A stretch of DNA of 43,583 nt from an uncultured Lachnospiraceae bacterium (lineage in GTDB: Bacteria; Bacillota; Clostridia; Lachnospirales; Lachnospiraceae), in contig CAKRIL010000024.1 of the NCBI GenBank assembly GCA_934343915.1, forward strand, positions 1-43,583, read 5' to 3'. Positions 23,812-31,808 of the stretch are shown here, one piece after another; position 1 is the stretch's first letter; each line of letters starts with the position of its first letter. Below the pieces are notes generated by a model. It made no database searches and was not told where the DNA came from. It saw nothing but the letters and a program-made list of their open reading frames with translations. The translations under genes were made by a program, and so were the position numbers.

Positions 23812-25187
23812 TTTTTCTTCCTCTCTTCATAAAGTATTTTTTCTAATGACAACAATCCTGAATGTAATAGCAATTGTTCATTTTCATCTTCTGACACAGA
23901 TATATCTCTGTATTTGTCAGGATAAAAATTGTTAAGTCTATATTTTTCCTTTTTTAACTTACAATAGAACATCTCAAGTTCATCTTGTTCATCATCATTT
24001 AATCTTTCACCAAAAAGACTCATTTTTGCCAAATATGCAGCGTAAGCTGAAACAGGACATACAACAGGATTTACATATCCTATATCTTGTAAGTCTTTTT
24101 TTACTTTTTCCAAAGTGTCTGCAACAGAATCCTCTTTTCTAAATGCATCCAGCTTATTAACAACAAATATCACATTTCCTTTGAAATTATCAAGCACAAA
24201 TTCAAGATGCTTTCTATCGTCATCAGTTCCTATGTTTTCACCATTCATCAAGTACATCAGAACATCACATTTCAAGCTTGTAATGGCATTTTCGCTTATT
24301 TCTCTATGTACTCTGTCTTTGGAGGAATTAACCCCAGGTGTGTCAATAAAGCATATCGGTTTGTCAATCTCTTCAATGGATCTAAACCTCGTTCCAACAA
24401 ATATTTCATTCTTATTATTATCCTTGTTGTCCTCCATAAGCACTTCATAATCGGCATCCAATTCAAGTTCAAAGTCATATTTATACGATAATCCATCCTC
24501 AAAAGCTTTGTTAAATAGCAAATGTGCCTTTGCAGTACATGCGTCATTTTGAGTTTTGTTGACTTTCTTCCCTACTAAAGAATTCAACAGTGTTGACTTT
24601 CCTGCACTCATAGTTGCCGTAACCATAATCTTATAAGGCTTTTTCCTTTTAAACTCAATATTCTTTTTAATCGACTCAATATACTCCAGTTCCGATTCTT
24701 CTTCAAAAAGCCATAATAAGTCCTCGAAAGCCAGTCTATCTATTATGCCAAGCATTCCAAACGGTGTTTTATAATTTTTATTGCTTTTTCCGATTTCTTT
24801 ATAATCGCACCCGACTATCGCTCTATATATATCCTTTGATGCCATTCGAAAATCACTCAAATATGTTTCTTTCAGTTCATCCCATTTCCAAAGTAAGCCT
24901 ACTGCCTTCGGTTCGTATCCAATTATATGAATTAAATCGAATAGAATATAATATTTATAAAACCCCATAGGATATGCTTTTATACATTCTGCATTATTCG
25001 TAATTATCTCCTCATATGCCTCCATTTCGGCTTTTACATACTTACTTTTCATGTTTAATATTTTTATGTATTTTTTTAGAAATCCTATATATCTTTCCTT
25101 AGTTTCCATTTTGTCATATATGATTGGATTTTTTGAAACCAAATGTGACATTGACAAATTTGCGTTATTAATAACAATCGCCTCCAT
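23808..25187 (-). CDS. Dynamin-like GTPase (small, 459 aa)
   Basis: The second member of the dynamin pair. Residues 1-180 are helical and unfamiliar. The G domain follows: G1 ATMSAGKST (191-199, identical to the partner's), a Thr in DACTAKA (215-221), G3 DTPG (282-285) and G4 NKLD (344-347). It ends soon after the G domain (KILYEERKKK), so it lacks the long stalk and paddle of the large partner and probably works with it. The ATG at 25187 has a weak ribosome site and lies 22 bases after the WYL stop. The start could also be further downstream, but no better site is seen. Confidence 0.86.
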   Translation of the reverse strand: MEAIVINNANLSMSHLVSKNPIIYDKMETKERYIGFLKKYIKILNMKSKYVKAEMEAYEEIITNNAECIKAYPMGFYKYYILFDLIHIIGYEPKAVGLLWKWDELKETYLSDFRMASKDIYRAIVGCDYKEIGKSNKNYKTPFGMLGIIDRLAFEDLLWLFEEESELEYIESIKKNIEFKRKKPYKIMVTATMSAGKSTLLNSLVGKKVNKTQNDACTAKAHLLFNKAFEDGLSYKYDFELELDADYEVLMEDNKDNNKNEIFVGTRFRSIEEIDKPICFIDTPGVNSSKDRVHREISENAITSLKCDVLMYLMNGENIGTDDDRKHLEFVLDNFKGNVIFVVNKLDAFRKEDSVADTLEKVKKDLQDIGYVNPVVCPVSAYAAYLAKMSLFGERLNDDEQDELEMFYCKLKKEKYRLNNFYPDKYRDISVSEDENEQLLLHSGLLSLEKILYEERKKK

Positions 25188-25209
25188 TACTGTATATTAT
25201 TTATTTTTT

Positions 25210-26169
25210 TCAAAGTACCTTAACCCTCTCCCCCTGACTTCTCAGCCACATATCAATGCCGTCACCGAATACCTCGGCTCTTATGACATAAATTTTCTCA
25301 TTCTTTTTTTCACCATTCCGGGTGCTTTCAATAACGGCAGTCGGAAGACGGTCTAACACTGCCTCCGCATCAACTCCCGTATACTCAAATCGTACCTTTC
25401 TGAGTTCGCCGCCATACATGAACTGGACACGCTTTCTGAATTCTCCTTCTTCGAATCTGCTGCTGTACGGGATGCGGAAGCTCTCATCCAAAACGCGGAG
25501 CCTCCTTATTCTGTCGATGCGGTATATGGTTGGCGAGGAATCATTATGTACCGTGAAGTTCTCGCGAACCTTCTCGTTATCGATAAATGCGGTCACATAA
25601 AAATAATACTCTGAGAACATAATGGCAACCGGCTTTACCTTGCGGGTTACAACCTTCTTGTCCCATGTTCTCTCGTAGTCAATCTCAATGTAATGACAGT
25701 TTCTTACAGCCTGCCCTATCGTCCACAGGTCATCAATAAAATTCTTTCCGTGCCTTGGTTCCACATAATGAAACTCTTCGTTCCCGATAAGGTCATCGAC
25801 AAGCTTTTGGTTGTCCTTCGGGACGCAGCATGCAATGAGCTTATCGAGAATCTTATTCATGTCTTCCTTGGTAAAAGCTCTGCTGTCGAGCAGAATCTTG
25901 CATATACCCAAGATTTCTCCGTTGGTAAGCTTTGTGAGATATTTCTTCTCAATACGGAATCCTTTTCGGGCTTTGTCATATATAACCTTGTTAGCAATAC
26001 CGGCTCTATTCATGTCGTTATCCATATATGCCCTTATATCATCAATATCCCTCTGAATTGTACGTTCATTGACTCCGTAATTTACTGCTTCCTCAGCCTT
26101 ATTTACGAGTCCTCCGCCCATAAGCTTGTTGTATATTCCGAGAACTCTTTCTACCTTTCCATTATCCAT
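25210..26169 (-). CDS. WYL-domain transcriptional regulator
   Basis: 319 residues. The N-terminal helix-turn-helix (NYGVNERTIQRDIDDIRAYM, about 29-48) is the HTH_11/DeoR-like type found with WYL domains. A central WYL domain spans about 130-225 (HYIEIDYE, KVKPVAIMFSEYYFYVTAF, NFTVHNDSSPTIYRIDRI). The C-terminal WCX-like region follows (RKVRFEYTG, ending MWLRSQGERVKVL). WYL regulators sense ligands or nucleic acids and often control phage-defence and stress operons. The start at 26169 follows GGAGG by 6 bases. It is the first gene of the dynamin/HerA operon. Its own promoter carries the TGACA-N5-TGTC dyad that is also found at two other promoters here, so it probably regulates all three. Confidence 0.9.
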   Translation of the reverse strand: MDNGKVERVLGIYNKLMGGGLVNKAEEAVNYGVNERTIQRDIDDIRAYMDNDMNRAGIANKVIYDKARKGFRIEKKYLTKLTNGEILGICKILLDSRAFTKEDMNKILDKLIACCVPKDNQKLVDDLIGNEEFHYVEPRHGKNFIDDLWTIGQAVRNCHYIEIDYERTWDKKVVTRKVKPVAIMFSEYYFYVTAFIDNEKVRENFTVHNDSSPTIYRIDRIRRLRVLDESFRIPYSSRFEEGEFRKRVQFMYGGELRKVRFEYTGVDAEAVLDRLPTAVIESTRNGEKKNEKIYVIRAEVFGDGIDMWLRSQGERVKVL

Positions 26170-26200
26170 ATCTGCCTCCGTATTTTATTAAGATAAGCCT

Positions 26201-26232
26201 ATTGTATAATGGCACGATGACAATATATGTCA
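26201..26232 (-). promoter_or_regulatory. Shared WYL-type promoter element, site B (WYL/dynamin/HerA operon)
   Basis: Minus strand TGACAT (26227-26232), 20-base spacer, TACAAT (26201-26206). The dyad is the best of the three: TGACAATATATGTCA on the plus strand (26218-26232), with TGACA/TGTCA arms around 5 bases. It lies 32-63 bases before the WYL start. The rest of the 300-base space up to the XRE gene (26233-26469) is A/T-rich and holds nothing I can assign beyond a likely XRE promoter. Confidence 0.78.
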
Positions 26233-26469
26233 TTGTAAAATTTTTTCACAATTTACTTCTTTAAATCATTATAGTACGTCTTATAACTTAAATCAATCTA
26301 TTTTCATAGATTTTTATTCTGTACATTATTATCTTTCATCCCCTCCATTTCTAACTTATATTGCACATATTTTATAGTATATATTGCATACTAATAAAAT
26401 GCAATCGCTTTTCAACAGCTAATTTATTTTTACTGTATAATTGTCTAAAATGTCTATGGGGTGATTATT

Positions 26470-26721
26470 TTGAAGAAAAATCCTGAAACAAGTGAAAATT
26501 ATCATCACTACTATGCCAATATCGGTTTAAATATTTCATATTACAGAAAGAAGAACGGTCTTACTCAGGAGGCTTTGGCTGAAAAGGTCGGAATCAGCCG
26601 TTCATTTTTGAGTGCCATAGAAGCTCCCAACGTGGATAAGGTCTTTTCCCTCCCCGTTTTGTTTGAAATATGTAATGTACTTGATATTGAACCGTCACAA
26701 ATTTTTAATTTTGACCGGTGA
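26470..26721 (+). CDS. Small XRE-family (Cro/CI-type) regulator
   Basis: 83 residues, essentially a single helix-turn-helix of the XRE type: IGLNISYYRKKNGLTQEALAEKVGISRSFLSAIE (about 19-52), followed by FEICNVLDIEPSQIFNFDR. The start is read as TTG 26470 because GGGGTGAT precedes it by 5 bases, a near-perfect anti-16S match; a GTG at 26461 in the same frame lies inside that ribosome site. It is monocistronic, ended by a hairpin, and lies between the two WYL-linked operons on the opposite strand. The target is unknown. Confidence 0.85.
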   Translation: MKKNPETSENYHHYYANIGLNISYYRKKNGLTQEALAEKVGISRSFLSAIEAPNVDKVFSLPVLFEICNVLDIEPSQIFNFDR

Positions 26722-26725
26722 TAAG

Positions 26726-26762
26726 CAGGGATGCCATGATTGCAGCATGGTGTCCCTGTTTT
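26726..26762. terminator. Terminator after the XRE gene
   Basis: CAGGGATGCCATG (26726-26738) pairs with CATGGTGTCCCTG (26746-26758) with two G-U pairs, followed by TTTT. It also lies just downstream of the converging membrane-protein operon. Confidence 0.8.
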
Positions 26763-26765
26763 GCG

Positions 26766-27674
26766 TTACTTGTACATAAACATTCCAGGGCTTATTTTTT
26801 GATCCCAATCGCATCTTTCCAATAATTCCTCTACATAGTACCAATACTCCTCCGAATCCACGCCATACCAGTTGTACACATATCCTTCTTTCTTATAATA
26901 ATAGTATTTAAACAGCTTTTTGTATGACGAATTCACGGCAATGACCAGTGAAATTCTGTAATCGTTATTGTCCTCCGTCTTAACATACATGTCGACGAGC
27001 GCTCTTCCGTATCGGTCATACCTGATGATTTTGGCATCCGCCACCTGATTAACCGGACTGTCATTGATTGTGTATGTCATAACAACCTTTTTTGCAGCTC
27101 TTATGTAATAATAATCACTTTGAGGATTATACATTCTGTTATGCACTATCAGTATAAAACCTGCAAGAACTGTAGCCATTATAAGAAAACCGAATATATC
27201 AATTAAATCCTGTACAAATTTGCTTTGTTTTTTTGGTGTTTTCTCTTGTACAGCTTCTTTTTCCGGTTCCTTTGCAGACTGCTTGGAACATTTAGGATTA
27301 TTCGATAATATCGCTCCTCTGTCATCACAGGTAACAGCACCAATATAAGTTGAGAAATCAATTAGTTCAGCATCTATTTTACCATTCCTGATACCATTTA
27401 TCTTCATGCTTACCCATATTGACTGATTTTCGTATAATCGCTCTGTTCTGGAGATTGCGTTCTGCATATGAACTACAAGTTCTGTATCGCCATCGCAAAA
27501 GATAATTTTATCTTGCGTTATCTCCTGTATTGTATTATTGAATAAAAAATACTTATTATATATGTCTGCATCTTTTATTTCATCTTTGCCCTGAAGAATA
27601 TTTCTTAATACCAAAAGGCTGTAACAACATATAACATTACTGTATTCATCATTTTGATTGCACTCGTTTTCCAT
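26766..27674 (-). CDS. Single-pass membrane protein with shared N-terminal domain (member 3)
   Basis: 302 residues, no named family. Residues about 40-115 (KYFLFNNTIQEITQDKIIF, YENQSIWVSMKINGIRNGKIDAELIDF) repeat a small beta-barrel-like domain also present in the two upstream genes. A lysine/glutamate linker leads to one membrane helix (about 161-184, IFGFLIMATVLAGFILIVHN). An outer C-terminal domain of about 115 residues follows, rich in Tyr (YYYIRAAKKVVM, KYYYYKKEGYVYNWYG). The start at 27674 has a poorly placed ribosome site. It lies 96 bases after the second member, further than the gap between the first two, but no promoter is obvious. Confidence 0.75.
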   Translation of the reverse strand: MENECNQNDEYSNVICCYSLLVLRNILQGKDEIKDADIYNKYFLFNNTIQEITQDKIIFCDGDTELVVHMQNAISRTERLYENQSIWVSMKINGIRNGKIDAELIDFSTYIGAVTCDDRGAILSNNPKCSKQSAKEPEKEAVQEKTPKKQSKFVQDLIDIFGFLIMATVLAGFILIVHNRMYNPQSDYYYIRAAKKVVMTYTINDSPVNQVADAKIIRYDRYGRALVDMYVKTEDNNDYRISLVIAVNSSYKKLFKYYYYKKEGYVYNWYGVDSEEYWYYVEELLERCDWDQKISPGMFMYK

Positions 27675-27770
27675 CTGTTCACTTCAAAGCTCCTCACATG
27701 TATTTTAATATATAATCTTTATGGATATATCCGCTTAAAATGGCATTGTATAATTTACTGTGATAGACTT

Positions 27771-29579
27771 TTAATATGGCAATATATTCACTTGCATTGA
27801 CACCTCTGTCAAAAGGCCATTTTCAAAATATGCACACAATAAAGCATCTGACCATTCACCAGTAACCGCTTTACCACGACCATTAATTTCCGGCTCATCT
27901 ACGATTGCTCCATTTTCTTGTAGTATGCTTATAACTTCTGTACGGTTCATATTAAGATATATGCCAAGTATTCTTACATCATATACATAATCCCATAGGT
28001 CTCTATATACATAGCCGGTAAGATCAATTACTGTATCAGAATCCCAGCACATAATACTTATGCTGTCGCTTTCATATCCGACCCATCCACCCTCGACCGT
28101 ATACCTAGGTACTAAATCCATATCAGTAAATATCTTTTTAACATCATCCATACTTTCAGAAGCACAAACCCTATAAAACAAATCTATTGTATCTGAGAAC
28201 TCGCGCTGTCCGGTATACCATGAAGGTTGTGTCTCACATTCCTGAGAATATTCATACATATTTTTATCGTATTCCCATGTTCTTGAAGTTTCTTCCCGTC
28301 CACTTGCTCCCCCATATTTCGTCGCCTCCTCAGTCGTCCCCTGTGTCGTGTTCTCCGCTCCTCTGCTGCTCTGCGTGGTCTGTTCTGAGTCTGTGTAATA
28401 ATCATTACCGCCGCCATCATAGGTATACTCCTGATTCGAGAGCCATACACCTATCGTCACTGCCCATATAAATCCCGCGATAACCAGTGTCCATACTCCG
28501 GATTTGCGCTTCTCCGTGTATATTTTTGCCCGTTCACAGATGTTCTGAACCCTGATGAATTTCCCATACCAGAAAAAATTCCAGCTTTTCTTTTGACCGC
28601 TGTTCGTGTAAAACGTTATTCTCATCTGTAAAAACACCAAAAGTACCATTGGTGCTCCGAAAGCCGCCGTCCAAAAATATTCTTCATTATTATCCAGAAA
28701 TGCTAATACCATAAGTACAGCTAAAAGTGCCAGTGTTGTATATGCTCGGACATCAAATGCAAGCCCGGTTACAGCCCTTGATATATCTGAATATTTCGAA
28801 TCAAAAGATTTCCTTTTTGAGCTGCGTATATGCAACTTCTCGTTGTCGAAACTTGCTTCATTAAGGTGCAGTCCACCGTACCACTTGGTGGAAAAAAAGC
28901 TGAATTCTTCATTAATACCCGGGTCTTGGTCGTAGTCCGATTCATCAGTAAATATTTTTTCAGACTGTTTTTCATGCCTTTGTGGCTCCTCATATTCTGT
29001 CTGCTCTTTGTGAGGAGACTGTACCTGCCATTCAATCTGCTCGGGTCTGACATCTGCATTCCATCCCGTGTATTCCTCCTGTGCCGTACTACTCTCCTGC
29101 GGCAATTTTTTCCCGGCTTCTTCCTTCTCAGCCTTATCCGCCTGAAAATAAGCGTTATACTCCTCGTCCCCTGCTATCTTTCCGAACTTATCGCAGAATA
29201 TGTTCTCATTCGTGCCATCATCAGCAGCAATATCGATAAGATTGCAATGTATTTCCTTGTCCTTAAGTATGTTGAGATTAAGGCTCAGCCACACCCGCTG
29301 TCCGGCTTCAAGTGCTGACAGCTTATCGATAAGAAGCTGATTTTTTTCATCAGCCTTCGCATACAGTGTGATTCCGTCGCAGACACAGGTAAGCCTGCCG
29401 GATTCCACCTTGCTTATCTCGGAATTAAGCAGTATATACTTATTACCCAACGTCAATTCTTTGATAACGCCGTAATCCTTGAGCTGTTCATATACGTCCG
29501 CAATGTCCTTGCACTGCAGAGTGTATCGGTATATTTCTTCGAGCATTCTTTTATATCTCATAATGTCATTTTCATTCAT
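27771..29579 (-). CDS. Multi-pass membrane protein with shared N-terminal domain (member 2)
   Basis: 602 residues. The N-terminal ~125 residues carry the shared domain (GNKYILLNSEISKVESGRLTC, GQRVWLSLNLNILKDKEIHCNLIDI, then FCDKFGKIAGDEEY). A charged Glu/Gln-rich linker (about 135-230) follows. Two membrane helices (about 282-325) come next, a loop, and a third (about 366-382). An extracytoplasmic Ser/Thr/Gly-rich stretch precedes a C-terminal domain (about 470-602) with ILGIYLNMNRTEVISILQENGA and AYFENGLLTEV, vaguely like the BamE/BLIP fold; that match is weak. The start at 29579 follows AGGAG. It comes 25 bases after member 1. Function unknown. Confidence 0.75.
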   Translation of the reverse strand: MNENDIMRYKRMLEEIYRYTLQCKDIADVYEQLKDYGVIKELTLGNKYILLNSEISKVESGRLTCVCDGITLYAKADEKNQLLIDKLSALEAGQRVWLSLNLNILKDKEIHCNLIDIAADDGTNENIFCDKFGKIAGDEEYNAYFQADKAEKEEAGKKLPQESSTAQEEYTGWNADVRPEQIEWQVQSPHKEQTEYEEPQRHEKQSEKIFTDESDYDQDPGINEEFSFFSTKWYGGLHLNEASFDNEKLHIRSSKRKSFDSKYSDISRAVTGLAFDVRAYTTLALLAVLMVLAFLDNNEEYFWTAAFGAPMVLLVFLQMRITFYTNSGQKKSWNFFWYGKFIRVQNICERAKIYTEKRKSGVWTLVIAGFIWAVTIGVWLSNQEYTYDGGGNDYYTDSEQTTQSSRGAENTTQGTTEEATKYGGASGREETSRTWEYDKNMYEYSQECETQPSWYTGQREFSDTIDLFYRVCASESMDDVKKIFTDMDLVPRYTVEGGWVGYESDSISIMCWDSDTVIDLTGYVYRDLWDYVYDVRILGIYLNMNRTEVISILQENGAIVDEPEINGRGKAVTGEWSDALLCAYFENGLLTEVSMQVNILPY

Positions 29580-29604
29580 TGTCAGTTCTCCTTATCAACA
29601 GGTG

Positions 29605-30558
29605 CTATTTGAATCTCTTAATCATCATGTATTTTTCGATAAGCCCGATAGGTGTTATAATCCAGCCCGCCAATATCGCAAAGAATAATTTAATACCGAA
29701 TGTCACGCAGCCGATTGAAAGCACCGGCACCTTTCTCCATGTGTACGGAACGCCTGCGAACATAATCGGAGCTGCGATTAAGGTATAGAATTCTCCACTT
29801 GACATATATGTGATAATTCCGAATACAAGTCCAAGCAGTGCTCCTGCCCCGACCTGCTCCAAGATCTCCTCAAATTCCTTCTTGTACTGAACATACCGGG
29901 CTGATTCGATGTATTCGCTCTTCGTCATCGCTCTGTCCGCCTCAACCGTTGCGGCCTCCTGCTTGACAGGCGGCTGTTCTGCCATAGTGCTTCCGCTTTT
30001 CTGCGCTGACGGCTTTTCAACAGATGCATTATTATCAACAGATAGATTATTCATTGATGTTCCATTTATCGATGACTTATCCGCGGATAGACCATTCATT
30101 GGTGTTCCATTTATCGATAACTTTTCCTTTATTCCGTCATAGAGCATCATGAACACCTTAGCACCCTTAATACTGCCGAATCTGTCACAGAATGAATATT
30201 CGCTGTCGACGTTGTACTTCACTATATCCGCAAGCTCAGCTTCAATTATCCCGTCCTTCTCATCCATATCATAGATTGATACAAGGACCTCACTTCCAGG
30301 CTTGATATAATCAAGCTGTTTTTCCTTCGTTGTGTTAAGCTTTAACAGCTTGATTCCTCTCGCATCCGTCACCATAACCGAATCGAGATAGAAGGATTTG
30401 ACCACACACTTGATTAACACATAGAATTCTCCGGCGAACATGTCCGGATGCTCCCGCGTTCTGTATATATGCTCTGTCAAAGCTTCAATATTCTCGCATC
30501 TGACCGTGTATTCATCTATCTCCTCCATTATTTTTTTGTGTAGATAGCTGTCCTTCAC
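29605..30558 (-). CDS. Membrane protein with shared N-terminal domain (member 1)
   Basis: 317 residues. The shared domain lies at about 40-120 (GEFYVLIKCVVKSFYLDSVMV, GSEVLVSIYDMDEKDGIIEAELADI), followed by FCDRFGSIKGAKVF, the same motif as FCDKFGKIAGDEEY in member 2. A linker contains a near-perfect internal repeat (SINGTPMNGLSADKSSINGTSMNNLSVD split over two units). The C-terminus has two or three hydrophobic segments (ALLGLVFGIITYMSSG, LIAAPIMFAGVPY, VTFGIKLFFAILAGWIITPIGL). The start is GTG 30558, with GGAGG 9 bases upstream. It is the first gene of the three-gene operon controlled by site C. Confidence 0.75.
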   Translation of the reverse strand: MKDSYLHKKIMEEIDEYTVRCENIEALTEHIYRTREHPDMFAGEFYVLIKCVVKSFYLDSVMVTDARGIKLLKLNTTKEKQLDYIKPGSEVLVSIYDMDEKDGIIEAELADIVKYNVDSEYSFCDRFGSIKGAKVFMMLYDGIKEKLSINGTPMNGLSADKSSINGTSMNNLSVDNNASVEKPSAQKSGSTMAEQPPVKQEAATVEADRAMTKSEYIESARYVQYKKEFEEILEQVGAGALLGLVFGIITYMSSGEFYTLIAAPIMFAGVPYTWRKVPVLSIGCVTFGIKLFFAILAGWIITPIGLIEKYMMIKRFK

Positions 30559-30658
30559 CTTAGTAAGCCTCCGTTTATTTTTATAATATTTCTATAAAAT
30601 TATATAATGCTTTCTGTCAGTATGCAATACTTTTCTTTATGTGAATATTTATATTGTT

Positions 30659-30690
30659 ATTATATAATTCATGAGCGACACATAATGTCA
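30659..30690 (-). promoter_or_regulatory. Shared WYL-type promoter element, site C (three-gene membrane operon)
   Basis: Minus strand TGACAT (30685-30690), 20-base spacer, TATAAT (30659-30664). TGACATTATGTGTCG contains GACA-N5-TGTC. The common pattern with sites A and B is AATGACAT-N4-TGTCR at the -35, and the same 20-base spacing. It lies 101-132 bases before the first gene of the operon. Confidence 0.75.
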
Positions 30691-30696
30691 TTCAAC

Positions 30697-30728
30697 AAAA
30701 AAAGACATCGAAATTGATGTCTTTTTTT
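30697..30728. terminator. Terminator of the cytidylate-kinase-like gene
   Basis: AAAAAAAGACATC (30697-30709) pairs with GATGTCTTTTTTT (30716-30728) around a 6-base loop. It is symmetric, so it can act in both directions; it isolates the kinase gene from the site C promoter. Confidence 0.9.
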
Positions 30729-30767
30729 AAATCATATTATAAGTTAATAAAATTAATACAGCAGATA

Positions 30768-31703
30768 TTACTTTCTATCGCCATACACATTGAGAAGAAA
30801 TCCCGGCTTGCTTCCGAGCTCATCAGGATATACAAGATACTTAAAGCCGGCAAGCCTCTCATAATCCGCAAGGTCATCCTTTGAAAGTGCTGTGACAGCC
30901 TTCCTTGCTTCCTCATCATCCTTTATGCCGTCCACATAGCAAAACACGCGTCCTGCGTTGATTCCGGCGTATACTGTCTCCGCGTTGTCAAGGATATATG
31001 TATATCCGTTGTCTCCGACAAGTGCCGGCATCTCGTCCATGCACAGTGCATCTGACTTCTTAAGTTCGGCAGCCTTAGAATCATATGCAGCCTTGTCGAA
31101 CTTTGCAAAGCTCTGCACAGGGTAAAAGGTTCTTAAATTGAGTTCGAGTCTTGAATGAAACTTCTCAACCTTGTACTCCTCGAAGTTTCTCATAATCTCC
31201 TTGGCAATCTGCTCAGGTGATGCATAGGTGCTCTCAATAATGAGGTCATAATTATTTTTATCATAGTAATCAATATTATAGAGCTCCTTGAAGCGTGCCC
31301 TCTCAAGGTCGGCTCTCTGCTTAAGTCCGGCCATTGTTGCATTGATATCCTGATACTCCTCTGCCTCTCTTGCACCGCCAGCAAAGGTTCTGCGTGCAGC
31401 CTCGTAGCTGTCAGTCAGAAGGAACACCTTGAAGCTGTCAGGTGCAAAATTCCATGCAAGTCTTGAATCGAAGAGGACATTGTCCTCCTCCCTGCCGATT
31501 TTTGCGGTACGGTTGTCAATCATATCGTCGATTGAACGGTCCGCCTTCGCAAGCTCGTTGAGCTCAAGCACCGACACACCCTTTTCCTTTGCTACATCCC
31601 TGAAGAGTCCGCCGCCGGTTATTACCTTAAATCCATACTTCTGAAGCTCCTTACATACACTGCTCTTTCCTCCGCCAAGATTACCTGTTATTGTTATGTT
31701 CAT
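30768..31703 (-). CDS. Cytidylate-kinase-like P-loop protein with extra C-terminal domain
   Basis: 311 residues. The N-terminal ~180 match the archaeal-type cytidylate kinase group: P-loop GNLGGGKSS (6-14), a GGGLFRDVAKEKGVSVLELN segment, then REEDNVLFDSRLA, VFLLTDSYEAARR, RFKELYNIDYYDKNNYDLIIEST. The reaction would be phosphoryl transfer to a nucleotide, probably CMP, but the family is loosely defined and other substrates are possible. The C-terminal ~110 residues (from about 200) are not part of the kinase and are unknown (GYTYILDNAETVYAGINAG). The start MNITITG at 31703 is chosen because GGAGG lies 5 bases before it; the open frame upstream covers that site. It is followed by a terminator. 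Confidence 0.75.
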   Translation of the reverse strand: MNITITGNLGGGKSSVCKELQKYGFKVITGGGLFRDVAKEKGVSVLELNELAKADRSIDDMIDNRTAKIGREEDNVLFDSRLAWNFAPDSFKVFLLTDSYEAARRTFAGGAREAEEYQDINATMAGLKQRADLERARFKELYNIDYYDKNNYDLIIESTYASPEQIAKEIMRNFEEYKVEKFHSRLELNLRTFYPVQSFAKFDKAAYDSKAAELKKSDALCMDEMPALVGDNGYTYILDNAETVYAGINAGRVFCYVDGIKDDEEARKAVTALSKDDLADYERLAGFKYLVYPDELGSKPGFLLNVYGDRK

Positions 31704-31808
31704 TTTATCCTCCATTTCCTCGCCATGCGGCGATATATGTTGTCAATGATATTCGCAATCCGCTTCGCTGCCTGCTCATATAAAATCACTGCTTCGCATC
31801 TTTTTATT

